Of a DNA stretch of 64,000 nt, positions 54,161 to 64,000 are shown in pieces. The position numbers and the translations under genes are program-made. A model generated the notes under the pieces. The model saw only the letters and a list, made by a program, of their open reading frames with translations, was not told where the DNA came from and did not search any database. Position 1 is the stretch's first letter; each line of letters begins with the position of its first letter. The DNA lies in NCBI RefSeq assembly GCF_902713425.1, contig NC_081198.1:20443188-20507187 (forward strand). Reading direction: 5' to 3'. Source of the stretch: Acipenser ruthenus (Eukaryota > Chordata > Actinopteri > Acipenseriformes > Acipenseridae).

Positions 54161-57100
54161 TTATTCCATCTTCACGTCCTGAAGTCCGGCGATCCTCCAC
54201 TCCGCGCAGGCCTTGTCCTTCCCGAGGGTCCGGATGTCCAGAATTACAATGTCCTTGATAAGAGTTTGTGCCCTTCTGGTCGTGGTGATAGTGTCTAGCT
54301 CCTGCTTGTGATAGACACAGACGTTACAGCCTTCCCACAGGATCTGCTTGACAACATTGATGACACGCCAAACGCACTTAGCTGTGCTGGTATCGATTCC
54401 TCCCGCAGGCCCATAGAGCACAGTCTCAGCGGTCATCTTGGCCGTGTCAGCAAACCTGTTTAGGAAGACAGAGACAGAGAGCCAGACACTGCCAGCCACA
54501 TCACACTCCCAGAAGATATGGGCTGGTGTTTCTCTCTTGCGGCACTTTGCATAGGGGCATGTTTCTACTTGGGCTAGTCCCCTCCTGAACATGAACGCTC
54601 GAGTGGGGAGTGCACTGTGGACGGTGTTCCATGCTATATCCTTCTGGACATTACTGAGGCAGCTGTGAGACACATTCTCCCAGATTTTTTGGCTTTGGGT
54701 GAGGGAGAAAGTAGCTACTTTTTCAATTTCCTGGGAACCGGCAAGATATTTAGTTACAGCCTTGTATTCCCAGGAGGCCAATTTTGCTTTATCTAAGCCC
54801 AATTTATATATAGTGTCCCTTAAGGTTCTATAATACAATGGGGGGTCCCAGGAGTACGGCACGGTGTTATCAATAGTGCAGAGGCCCAAGGCCCTGAGAC
54901 AGGTGGCAAAATAGAAACGATTCATGTAACATACCTTCCTGTCCAGGGCCTGGATGTTCTTGATAGTTTGCGTGAGCCCCTGCACTCGGGTGAGCTGCAC
55001 AACGTCCAGGACCCCCTTACCTCCCTTCTTGTCGGCTTTACTCAGGGTGGCTCGCTTGACCCTCTCCATCTTGCTGCCCCAGATAAAGCGGTGGATAATG
55101 CGGTCCACCACTTTTTTGGTGGTCCTGTCTGGGGGAAAGATTTTTCCTACATAAGAGAGGATGGGGAACAGTATAGACTTGGTTATTAATACTCTACCCG
55201 TCATTGTTAAGGATCTTGTGCTCCATCCGCCAATCTTTTTACGGACCTGGTTAATGGCCGCCGTCCAGCTCTGGGCCCCCGAGCTATTGTTCTCGAAAAT
55301 GAGGCCCAGAATCTTGATTTTGTCCTTTTTGACAGGGTACATGTCCGACAGTTCCCTATCTACCTGCCAATTTTTAGACACGTAGACTTCGCTCTTGGAC
55401 TTATTAATCACTGCCCCGGTCGCCGTGCAGTACTTCTCAAGGATATTACTAATCCGAGGTACCGACGATGTGTTGGTGCAAATGAGTGACACATCGTCCA
55501 TATATGCTGTTGTTTTGACCTGGACCCCGTTGGATCCAGGCAGCTGGAAACCAGTTATATTGGTATCCCTACGAATTGCCTGCAGGAGGGGTTCAATGCA
55601 CACGACATATAGCAGTGGGGATAGTGGGCAACCCTGTCTGACCCCTGACTGGATAGATATTTTACCAGTCAGGTGCCTGTTCACCAAGACTCGGGTACTA
55701 ATGTTTGTATATATGGTTTTAACCCACTCCCTAAGTCCAGGAGCGAATTTCATCTGGTCCATCACTTTGTACATATATTCATGGCTTACCCTATCGAACG
55801 CCTTCTCCTGGTCAAGGTTGAACAGGCAGAGGGGATGGTTCCGTTCTCTAGAATAAGCCAGAATGTCCCTTGTTAACATTAAAATATCCGTGATGGACCT
55901 CCCTGGGACGCCACAAGCCTGGTCGGGGCCAATGACCAAAGGGAGGTGTACTTGTAGCCGGAGCATCAGAGCTTTGGCTAGTATCTTGTAATCCACGCAA
56001 AGGAGGCTGATTGGGCGCCAATTCCGTAGATCTTTAACTTCCCCTTTCTTATGAAGGAGAGTAATTACACTCTCCCGCATAGAAGGGCCCAACCGCTTCT
56101 CCCTGTAGACCGCTCTGTAGACCTCCGCTAAATGGACTTTTAGCATGTCCCAAAAAAGATGGTAATACTCACCCGGGATGCCATCTGGACCTGGCGTCTT
56201 ACCGGTGTTCATGGTCTTAACCGCCTGGGTGAGCTCCTCCAGCGTGAGTTCTGGGTCCTTCTCCTCCTCCTCGTCGTCCCGCACTGAGTCAGGCTCCAAC
56301 TGGCTCAGGAACCACTCTATCAGGGTGTCATCTGTAGCTTTGATGTTATATAGGTCCCTATAGAAGTTCTCTACCACTTTTTTCACTCCCTCACTATCCT
56401 CTACTATCCTCCCCCTGCTGTCGAGCATGGAGGACATCAAGTGTCGCTTCTCCCTCGTTTTCTGGAAGAAGAAGCGAGTACACTTTTCGTCTTCCTCCAT
56501 TTTTTGCACTTTTGCATTGTGCATGACCTTTCGTTGTTCCTCCCTACAAAGCACTGAAAGATCTAGCTTGGTCTGGGCTATCTCGTCGCTTACAGGGAAC
56601 CCCCGAAGCTGAAGCAGGCTCAGACGCTGGAGGGCAGCATTCAGGTGTTTATATTTGGCCCTCCTTTATTTTGCTTTCCTCTTGCCTGCTGCTATGAAAT
56701 AACCCTTAGTTCTGATTTTGACCATCTCCCACCACTCTATAGGGGAGTTGAATAGGTCACGCAAAGTGGTCCACTCAACAAGCCTGCTCTTATAGGCTGC
56801 AGCTATGGAGGGGTCATCGAGTAAGGAGGTGTTTAATTTCCAGACCCCTGACCCCATCTGGGAGGTCTGAGGGACCTGCAATGTTACCTGCAGGAGCCTA
56901 TGGTCAGAGAAGAAGACGGCCTGGGTGTCTACTGCCGTCTTCGTAAGGGAGCTGGTATGCAGGACGAGATCTATACGGGAGAAGGAGATCCCAGATGAGC
57001 TCACCCAGGTAAAGGGAGGCACCAGGTCCTTACCTGCATCACACAGGGAGAAATCAGATATTACGGAGGACAAAACTCTACTAGAGCGGTCGTTGCGTGG

Positions 57101-57604
57101 CCTGCTCCGGTCTACGTCCCTCAGAGCACAATTGAAGTCACCTGACACGATGACGGGTACGTTCCTCAGCAGGAGTGGACGCAGCTGTGGAAAAAATTGA
57201 ACTCTTTCGTTTTGGTTAGTGGGTGCGTAGACATTGACCAGTCTGAGGGGAGTGTTGTTGTATGTCACATCCACGCTCAGAATTCTACCAGGTTCTACCT
57301 CCCTGCTGCTGCGGGAGGTAATAAATGGGTTTTTAAACAGGATACCTACTCCGTCGGCTCTGGCTATGTTGGAGCCCGACCAGAAGGAGTCCCCCAGGGT
57401 CCAACTCTCCTTCAGGTCCCTATAATCAGGGCTCGACGAAATACCACACTCCTGCAGAAAGATGAGATCTGCTTTCAAGTTAGCTAGATAGTTTAGTACA
57501 TCAAATCTTTTTTGTGTCTCCCTGATGCTCCTGACATTAACAGACACACATATCAGGGCCATCAGGGTAGCTAACAAGAAAAGGAGTCGCTGCGTCCACC
57601 CCAT
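54161..57604 (-). pseudogene. Keno K6 ORF2, one nonsense codon
   Basis: The frame matches K4 throughout except for a GAA-to-TAA codon at 56666-56668 (GKRKAKERR context, codon 313). The 312 codons before it encode the complete endonuclease with SDH intact; the frame downstream (797 aa from the next Met at 56554) has the full RT and CCHC motif. Because only one substitution separates it from open, inactivation is recent or the stop may be polymorphic. Confidence 0.9.
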
Positions 57605-57609
57605 AGCGA

Positions 57610-59556
57610 CTATGATTGGGAGGTCGGGACACTCTTCCTACTCTTAGCTCTACGCTTGCTTCGAGGGGGCTTGGGCTTATTTGCAACTCCCATCACCCCT
57701 GAGAAGGTACTCACTGCTGCCTCGTCCAAGAAGGCACCGTCTTTATATGCACAGTACGTGGAGTTGTTGGGGCTATTCAACTCCCCACAAGGTAAGTCTG
57801 GTGGAACTTGCTCAGGGCCCCTCGGAACGTGTGGGTCAGCTTTGTCCTGGGGGGGGGTTATGACAGACAGCATTCTTTGGCTGTTACCGTCTGTTGAATT
57901 GGAGCTGTTAGCAGACTTCTGGCTTACCGCGTCCAGGGGTATTCCCATGTCCTCCAGTGCTGTATCTAGGAGGACCTCTAGGGGGCCCCTGGTTTTGCCC
58001 ATACAAGGGAGGGGGTCAAGGATGCTTTGAAGGGAGGCCCTTCGCTTGAAGAGGGTCATTGCTACCGAGGTACTGCTGGTCAGGGAAGGTGTTGACCCCG
58101 ACCTCTCCCTCGGTGCATTAGTGAACACCTCTTCTGCGAGGTGTGCTAGGGTTTGTGCCAACGACTGGGAAGGCTGGCTGGGGATGCCCTGGCTGGCTGC
58201 TACCTGCCCACTAGGCGGCAGTGTAGCCGTCCCACTCGCCTCCGTCTCTGCCTGCGAGGGCAAGACTGGGGACTTTGTGTGGACATTAGCTGGTTTTGGA
58301 TCTATGGGGGCCACCTGCAACTTGCTGTCTTTGATCCTGATCTTCTTTCTTTTCCCCCCCTCGTCTCTACCCTTTCTTTTCCCCACCCTCTGCTGGTTCT
58401 TCACTCCCTTCCCCTCCTTCTCACTCTCACTTTCACTGTCGCTTTCGCTTTCCTCCCCCACGGACTCAATCCTTATGGCGTCATAACGAGAGCCGAGGGG
58501 GAGTGCTGGCGCTGAGAGGGCCCTACTCAGGGGGGGGCCGCTGCTGGGTCCGGGCTCCCTCCCTGCCTCGTGTTCTGCATCAGAGGAGCTACTGGAGGAG
58601 CTAGTGGAGTGGCTGTTGTACTCTCTCTCTGGGCTGGGGGAAGGGGTCCTCGTAAAACGGGACATGTCTCGGGGGCGGGGGGGTGAGGGGGGTGCTGGTG
58701 ATGATGGTGGTGCTGGAGTCTGGGTCTTGGATACTGTTGGTGGTGATGTGGACTGATCTTTGTTACTTGCTCCCTCTTCCTGCTCAGGCCTAGGCTTGTT
58801 CATGTTTGCCTTGCTGGCTCTGGCCATGTTGGCATAGGAAGAGGGGCAGTCCTTAAACAGGTGCCCCTTCTTTCCACACAAATTGCACTGCCTCTCTTCT
58901 CTGCAGTGGCTGGTCTCGTGGGGGGCGCCGCAATTCCTGCACTTGACTACAGTACACGCGGCCGCCAGGTGTGCTAATTCCACACATTTCCTGCAGAGTT
59001 TTGGCATCCCATTATAGAATACCAGCCCTCTGTTGGGCCCTAACACTATGGAGTTTGGAATGTGGCGGACGCCTCCAATGCCCGATGGATCAACATTAAG
59101 GCGTACCAGCCACTTTCTGGCTCCTGTCCAAACCCCATCTTCGTCTGTAATTTTCCTCCCTTCTGATGACACCCTCCCATAGCGGTTAAGCCATGTTGTA
59201 ATATCATAGTCGCTAACAGCCTCATTGAAAAATTGGACAGTAACAACTTTCATTTCTCTGTCTGTCAGTGCATCCACACAAAATTCTTTGTATGGAGCAA
59301 GATATTTATTCTCCCCCCAAAAGGACCACATTTCTTGTAACTTTTGGGGGTTCCTAAAACTGACCTCAAACACTTCCTTAAGCCCTGGCAATTTCACCAA
59401 ACAATTCAAGTCAGAAGGGGAAAACCCCATACCCCTCTGAAGAATGGTCCGGCTGAACTCCAGTCTCGTCAGTCCTGGTTCCGTTTCATCTTGCTTGTTT
59501 CTTGTGAAGCGCACCGCATTGTGCCTCCTGGTTTCCTGGGTTGGCCGGAACGCCAT
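57610..59556 (-). CDS. Keno K6 ORF1: CCHC nucleic-acid-binding protein (648 aa, intact)
   Basis: The only continuous ORF1 in the window. The N-terminal about 180 residues are unassigned, with a possible RNA-binding fold at about 55-185. Three zinc knuckles follow: C188-C201 (CX2CX4HX4C, reading CVELAHLAAAC from C191 where other copies have CGELGHLAAAC), C206-C218 (CX2CX3HX4C) and C224-C237 (CX2CX4HX4C). Then come a proline/serine-rich linker (270-310), a serine-rich SDSE acidic stretch and a basic GKRKGRDEGGKRKKIRIK segment that looks like a nuclear localisation signal, and an S/P-rich C-terminus. It probably coats the element RNA and forms the RNP. The stop TAG is followed by 5 nt and the ORF2 ATG, so ORF2 may be translated by reinitiation. 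Confidence 0.9.
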   Translation of the reverse strand: MAFRPTQETRRHNAVRFTRNKQDETEPGLTRLEFSRTILQRGMGFSPSDLNCLVKLPGLKEVFEVSFRNPQKLQEMWSFWGENKYLAPYKEFCVDALTDREMKVVTVQFFNEAVSDYDITTWLNRYGRVSSEGRKITDEDGVWTGARKWLVRLNVDPSGIGGVRHIPNSIVLGPNRGLVFYNGMPKLCRKCVELAHLAAACTVVKCRNCGAPHETSHCREERQCNLCGKKGHLFKDCPSSYANMARASKANMNKPRPEQEEGASNKDQSTSPPTVSKTQTPAPPSSPAPPSPPRPRDMSRFTRTPSPSPEREYNSHSTSSSSSSSDAEHEAGREPGPSSGPPLSRALSAPALPLGSRYDAIRIESVGEESESDSESESEKEGKGVKNQQRVGKRKGRDEGGKRKKIRIKDSKLQVAPIDPKPANVHTKSPVLPSQAETEASGTATLPPSGQVAASQGIPSQPSQSLAQTLAHLAEEVFTNAPRERSGSTPSLTSSTSVAMTLFKRRASLQSILDPLPCMGKTRGPLEVLLDTALEDMGIPLDAVSQKSANSSNSTDGNSQRMLSVITPPQDKADPHVPRGPEQVPPDLPCGELNSPNNSTYCAYKDGAFLDEAAVSTFSGVMGVANKPKPPRSKRRAKSRKSVPTSQS

Positions 59557-60291
59557 CCTTCAGCTGGCTCCTCCGATTGGGGTGGGAGAAGCCTCTGGAC
59601 GTCCGGGTTGTCTCTCTCTACGGAAAAGAGACAACGTAAGCAGCAAATCTGGGCAGTTGAAGGAACTATTACTTTAGTCCCTGAGGAGATGGTCGCCTCG
59701 CAAGAGGGACCCCCTCCCCAGGTGAACGGTGTCCTTCCCTGGCGGAGTAGGGGGCGCTGCTTGGCACCGAGACCACGTAGGAAGAATCGTGGCTGTGACG
59801 CCTCCTCGGGGTCCGGGGCCGCCCTCTGCTCCTCCCAGATGGCGCCCTCTGCTGGGCGCCTGCTGCTCTCTCGGTCTGGATCTCGATTACAATCAAGGGC
59901 TGGGGATGAGGTCGTCTAGGTCATCAAAGGGTCCTCAAAGGTCGTCTGGATGGTAGGTCCTCCTTCTCTCTAACTCCAGGAACGTCTGGAAAAGCCGGAA
60001 CCGCCTGAAAAAGAAAAAAACGGGAACCGCCTGAAAAAGAAAAAACTGCTCTCAACAGTCAACAAAATCTTGAAAGACCCTCGGCCTGGATTGGGCAAGC
60101 CAAAACCAGACTGAGCATTAGTCTTCCAAAAAGTTGCCGAGCTGAAGAAAGCCAGTCAAAAATAAAAAAAATTCTGTTCCTCCTCACCCGAACAAACCTC
60201 TCACAGACCCTCGGAGGGAGCGGGCAATGCCACTACCCTCTAAGCCTTAGTCTTAGAAAGATTTATTCGAACTGTAGAGAAGCCAGAGTAT
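59557..60291 (-). other. Keno K6 5' UTR
   Basis: Same layout as in K1: 26-bp duplication near 59996-60046, two monomers starting 130 bp apart, and the U5-like head at 60256-60291. No gene was seen. Confidence 0.7.
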
Positions 60292-60724
60292 ATGGCTGGC
60301 TAAGAAGGACCTGGCATAGGGACATGTTCCACCACACTTGTCTGGTTAGCTGCATGCTCCCAGGAAACAAACTGCTGCTGTCTACATCATCACCACATGT
60401 GAATAAAAGAAAGAAAGACAGCAAGAAAGAAAGAGAGAAAGAAAGAGAAAGAAAGAAAGAGAGAAAGAAAAAAAAAGAAGTAAAACGGCGGGAAAACTTG
60501 CATCAACACTGGCACTCTCCCTCCAGCAGGGGTAGACAAAATGCTCACAGGAGAGATCCAGATCTGACTTTGACCAACGTTAGAGAAAGGTGTGCACCGT
60601 TACCGGAGGAACTGCAATACCGGGCCGATGCGTGGAGTGGACGGAGCAAGCCCCTGTTCCATCTCCCGATTCCAAAAATCAATTTAATATATGGTCCCCT
60701 GATAGGGGACGTATCAGATATTAA
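60292..60724 (-). repeat. U2 array block G (single partial unit)
   Basis: 433 bp between K6 and K7, the same structure as block D: Keno-flank spacer, short microsatellite and truncated U2 copy 25. Confidence 0.93.
60590..60724 (-). pseudogene. RNU2: U2 snRNA copy 25, cut at nt 54 beside Keno K7
   Basis: Retains nt 54-188 with two substitutions (plus strand accgttaccgg and ggaggaact). The junction is identical to copies 19 and 24. Confidence 0.93.
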
Positions 60725-63700
60725 TACTCTTTTATTGAGATTTTACATTTTTTACATTTACACCCATTCGTTTTTTTCATTCATTTTACATTTCTTTTAA
60801 AGATGACATTCATGCATACAGACATACATTTTGTTTTAAAAGCATTTAAAATACATTTAAAAACACCAAGACAATTGTGCTTTGTACATGGTTAAAACAG
60901 ACACAGATTAAAATCAACATGAAAAAAACCTGTGCTGTTTTAAAAGTGACTGGAAAAAAAGAACCATCTATAAAAAACCAGTGCTTGTGAGGGCCGGGGA
61001 GTGCTCTCTAAAAGGTTCAAAAGTGAACATAAAACTAGATCTAAAACAGGGACAGGGGAAAAGGGACAGTGTATAAAACAGTGAGTTAAAATTCTAAAAT
61101 TTTAAAACACTTAAAATGTAACTTTTAATAGTTTACATTAAAAATCTTAAAGATACATAAAACAAAACAAAACAAAATCAAATAAAACATTCAACGTAAA
61201 TCAAATAAAAGTCCATAAAACTGAAACAAAAGACTACATAAAACCAGGGCACCGTTGAAAAACGGTCATGCCAGCTAAAAAGGGCGGAATGCTGGCATGA
61301 CAAAATAAATAAAAGGCTTAGCGGTGCCCCGTAGTCCCGCTCCTAGGAGCTAGCGGTTCCAGTTTTTTCCTTTATTCCATCTTCACGTCCTGAAGTCCGG
61401 CGATCCTCCACTCCGCGCAGGCCTTGTCCTTCCCGAGGGTCCGGATGTCCAGAATTACAAAGTCCTTGATAAGAGTTTGTGCCCTTCTGGTCGTGGTGAT
61501 AGTGTCTAGCTCCTGCTTGTGATAGACACAGACGTTACGGCCTTCCCACAGGATCTGCTTGACAACATTGATGACACGCCAAACGCACTTAGCTGTGCTG
61601 GTAGTGATTCCTCCCGCAGGCCCATAGAGCACAGTCTCAGCGGTCATCTTGGCCGTGTCAGCAAACCTGTTTAGGAAGACAGAGACAGAGAGCCAGACAC
61701 TGCCAGCCACATCACACTCCCAGAAGATATGGGCTGGTGTTTCTCTCTTGCGGCACTTTGCATAGGGGCATGTTTCTACTTGGGCTAGTCCCCTCCTGAA
61801 CATGAACGCTCGAGTGGGGAGTGCACTGTGGACGGTGTTCCATGCTATATCCTTCTGGACATTACTGAGGCAGCTGTGAGACACATTCTCCCAGATTTTT
61901 TGGCTTTGGGTGAGGGAGAAAGTAGCTACTTTTTCAATTTCCTGGGAACCGGCAAGATATTTAGTTACAGCCTTGTATTCCCAGGAGGCCAATTTTGCTT
62001 TATCTAAGCCCAATTTATATATAGTGTCCCTTAAGGTTCTATAATACAATGGGGGGTCCCAGGAGTACGGCACGGTGTTATCAATAGTGCAGAGGCCCAA
62101 GGCCCTGAGACAGGTGGCAAAATAGAAACGATTCATGTAACATACCTTCCTGTCCAGGGCCTGGATGTTCTTGATAGTTTGCGTGAGCCCCTGCACTCGG
62201 GTGAGCTGCACAACGTCCGGGACCCCCTTACCTCCCTTCTTGTCGGCTTTACTCAGGGTGGCTCGTTTTACCCTCTCCATCTTGCTGCCCCAGATAAAGC
62301 GGTGGATAATGCGGTCCACCACTTTTTTGGTGGTCCTGTCTGGGGGAAAGATTTTTCCTACATAAGAGAGGATGGGGAACAGTATAGACTTGGTTATTAA
62401 TACTCTACCCGTCATTGTTAAGGATCTTGTGCTCCATCCGCCAATCTTTTTACGGACCTGGTTAATGGCCGCCGTCCAGCTCTGGGCCCCCGAGCTATTG
62501 TTCTCGAAAATGAGGCCCAGAATCTTGATTTTGTCCTTTTTGACAGGGTACATGTCCGACAGTTCCCTATCTACCTGCCAATTTTTAGACACGTAGACTT
62601 CGCTCTTGGACTTATTAATCACTGCCCTGGTCGCCGTGCAGTACTTCCCAAGGATATTACTAATCCGAGGTACCGACGATGTGTTGGTGCAAATGAGTGA
62701 CACATCGTCCATATATGCTGTTGTTTTGACCTGGACCCCGTTGGATCCAGGCAGCTGGAAACCAGTTATATTGGTATCCCTACGAATTGCCTGCAGGAGG
62801 GGTTCAATGCACACGACATATAGCAGTGGGGATAGTGGGCAACCCTGTCTGACCCCTGACTGGATAGATATTTTACCAGTCAGGTGCCTGTTCACCAAGA
62901 CTCGGGTACTAATGTTTGTATAGATGGTTTTAACCCACCCCCTAAGTCCAGGAGCGAATTTCATCTGGTCCATCACTTTGTACATATATTCATGGCTTAC
63001 CCTATCGAACGCCTTCTCCTGGTCAAGGTTGAACAGGCAGAGGGGATGGTTCCGTTCTCTAGAATAAGCCAGAATGTCCCTTGTTAACATTAAAATATCC
63101 GTGATGGACCTCCCTGGGACGCCACAAGCCTGGTCGGGGCCAATGACCAAAGGGAGGTGTACTTGTAGCCGGAGCATCAGAGCTTTGGCTAGTATCTTGT
63201 AATCCACGCAAAGGAGGCTGATTGGGCGCCAATTCCGTAGATCTTTAACTTCCCCTTTCTTATGAAGGAGAGTAATTACACTCTCCCGCATAGAAGGGCC
63301 CAACCGCTTCTCCCTGTAGACCGCTCTGTAGACCTCCGCTAAATGGACTTTTAGCATGTCCCAAAAAAGATGGTAATACTCACCCGGGATGCCATCTGGA
63401 CCTGGCGTCTTACCGGTGTTCATGGTCTTAACCGCCTGGGTGAGCTCCTCCAGCGTGAGTTCTGGGTCCTTCTCCTCCTCCTCGTCGTCCTGCATTGAGT
63501 CAGGCTCCAACTGGCTCAGGAACCACTCTATCAGGGTGTCATCTGTAGCTTTGATGTTATACAGGTCCCTATAGAAGTTCTCTACCACTTTTTTCACTCC
63601 CTCACTATCCTCTACTATCCTTCCCCTGCTGTCGAGCATGGAGGACATCAAGTGCCGCTTCTCCCTCGTTTTCTGGAAGAAGAAGCGAGTACACTTTTCG

Positions 63701-64000
63701 TCTTCCTCCATTTTTTGCACTTTTGCATTGTGCATGACCTTTCGTTGTTCCTCCCTACAAAGCACTGAAAGATCTAGCTTGGTCTGGGCTATCTCGTCGC
63801 TTACAGGGAACCCCCGAAGCTGAAGCAGGCTCAGACGCTGGAGGGCAGCATTCAGGTATTTATATTTGGCTCTCCTTTCTTTTGCTTTCCTCTTGCCTGC
63901 TGCTATGAAATAACCCTTAGTTCTCATTTTGACCATCTCCCACCACTCTATAGGGGAGTTGAATAGGTCACGCAAAGTGGTCCACTCAACAAGCCTGCTC
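60725..64000 (-). mobile_element. Keno-like LINE, copy K7 (runs off the window)
   Basis: 3' UTR 60725-61371 and the 3' three-quarters of ORF2; the 5' part lies beyond the window. Variants include a 4-nt loop in the first 3' UTR hairpin and a shortened A-run near 61015. Confidence 0.9.
61372..64000 (-). CDS. Keno K7 ORF2, partial (RT and C-terminus, open)
   Basis: At least 867 codons are open to the window edge, covering the linker, RT (YMDD) and CCHC motif. The 5' part with the endonuclease is outside the window. Private changes include I297M, VR-to-MQ at 441-442 (EPDSMQDDEE), E723G and G730R. The true start is upstream; no claim is made about integrity beyond the edge. Confidence 0.9.
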   Translation of the reverse strand, partial: SRLVEWTTLRDLFNSPIEWWEMVKMRTKGYFIAAGKRKAKERRAKYKYLNAALQRLSLLQLRGFPVSDEIAQTKLDLSVLCREEQRKVMHNAKVQKMEEDEKCTRFFFQKTREKRHLMSSMLDSRGRIVEDSEGVKKVVENFYRDLYNIKATDDTLIEWFLSQLEPDSMQDDEEEEKDPELTLEELTQAVKTMNTGKTPGPDGIPGEYYHLFWDMLKVHLAEVYRAVYREKRLGPSMRESVITLLHKKGEVKDLRNWRPISLLCVDYKILAKALMLRLQVHLPLVIGPDQACGVPGRSITDILMLTRDILAYSRERNHPLCLFNLDQEKAFDRVSHEYMYKVMDQMKFAPGLRGWVKTIYTNISTRVLVNRHLTGKISIQSGVRQGCPLSPLLYVVCIEPLLQAIRRDTNITGFQLPGSNGVQVKTTAYMDDVSLICTNTSSVPRISNILGKYCTATRAVINKSKSEVYVSKNWQVDRELSDMYPVKKDKIKILGLIFENNSSGAQSWTAAINQVRKKIGGWSTRSLTMTGRVLITKSILFPILSYVGKIFPPDRTTKKVVDRIIHRFIWGSKMERVKRATLSKADKKGGKGVPDVVQLTRVQGLTQTIKNIQALDRKVCYMNRFYFATCLRALGLCTIDNTVPYSWDPPLYYRTLRDTIYKLGLDKAKLASWEYKAVTKYLAGSQEIEKVATFSLTQSQKIWENVSHSCLSNVQKDIAWNTVHSALPTRAFMFRRGLAQVETCPYAKCRKRETPAHIFWECDVAGSVWLSVSVFLNRFADTAKMTAETVLYGPAGGITTSTAKCVWRVINVVKQILWEGRNVCVYHKQELDTITTTRRAQTLIKDFVILDIRTLGKDKACAEWRIAGLQDVKME

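Larger units (their letters stand above)
53511..60291 (-). mobile_element. Keno-like LINE, copy K6 (full length, intact ORF1)
   Basis: Full-length: 3' UTR 53511-54160, ORF2 region 54161-57604, ORF1 57610-59556, 5' UTR 59557-60291. It is the closest to an autonomous copy: ORF1 is continuous and ORF2 has a single nonsense codon. The U5-like head has one extra change (CTCTACAG). Confidence 0.9.

Overview
The window is a vertebrate tandem array of U2 spliceosomal snRNA genes that has been heavily colonised by one family of U2-targeted LINEs. The animal is most likely a ray-finned fish or another lower vertebrate: the U2 sequence is vertebrate-like, the LINE matches the Keno group (Tx1/L1-like, known from zebrafish U2 genes), and a Gmr1-like LTR element (described first from cod) is also present. 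No host protein-coding gene was found.

Layout. Every U2 gene lies on the minus strand in units of about 775-800 bp (U2 gene, PSE-like promoter box, spacer, and a GAAA/GA microsatellite downstream of the gene). There are 19 full-length U2 copies and 6 truncated ones. Seven Keno-like elements (K1-K7), also all on the minus strand, fill about 40 kb: K1 7681-14439, K2 16493-23242, K3 26878-29959 (large internal deletion), K4 30393-37173, K5 38910-45676, K6 53511-60291, K7 60725 to the window end. U2 blocks lie at 1-7680, 14440-16466, 23243-26851, 29960-30392, 37174-38909, 45677-47658 and 60292-60724. A 5.8 kb Gmr1-like Ty3/Gypsy element (47659-53480, plus strand) lies inside the truncated U2 remnant next to K6, with a 5-bp target duplication and apparently identical LTRs.

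Keno structure. A complete element is about 6.76 kb: a 735-bp 5' UTR, ORF1 (648 aa in its open form, three CCHC knuckles), a 5-nt gap, ORF2 (1147 aa: APE endonuclease, reverse transcriptase with YMDD, C-terminal CCHC motif) and a 640-650-bp AT-rich 3' UTR with inverted repeats. No copy that can be seen in full has both ORFs intact: K4 has the best ORF2, K6 the only continuous ORF1. The 3' junction in its simplest form (K1) falls between U2 nt 35 and 36, in the middle of the GUAGUA branch-point recognition sequence.

Most notable observations. (1) The extreme 5' end of every Keno copy resembles the 5' end of U5 snRNA over 36 nt (33 of 36 against my memory of human U5) and starts at U5 nucleotide 1, so this U2-parasitic LINE seems to carry a U5 snRNA head; a second, more diverged monomer follows 130 bp further in. 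(2) All six visible 5' junctions share one breakpoint that removes the U2 promoter and nt 1-35, which points to one founding insertion spread by array exchange, yet there are several 3' junction classes. (3) Independent lesions cluster at the SDH catalytic motif of the endonuclease. Positions were read by eye; identity statements are not computed alignments.
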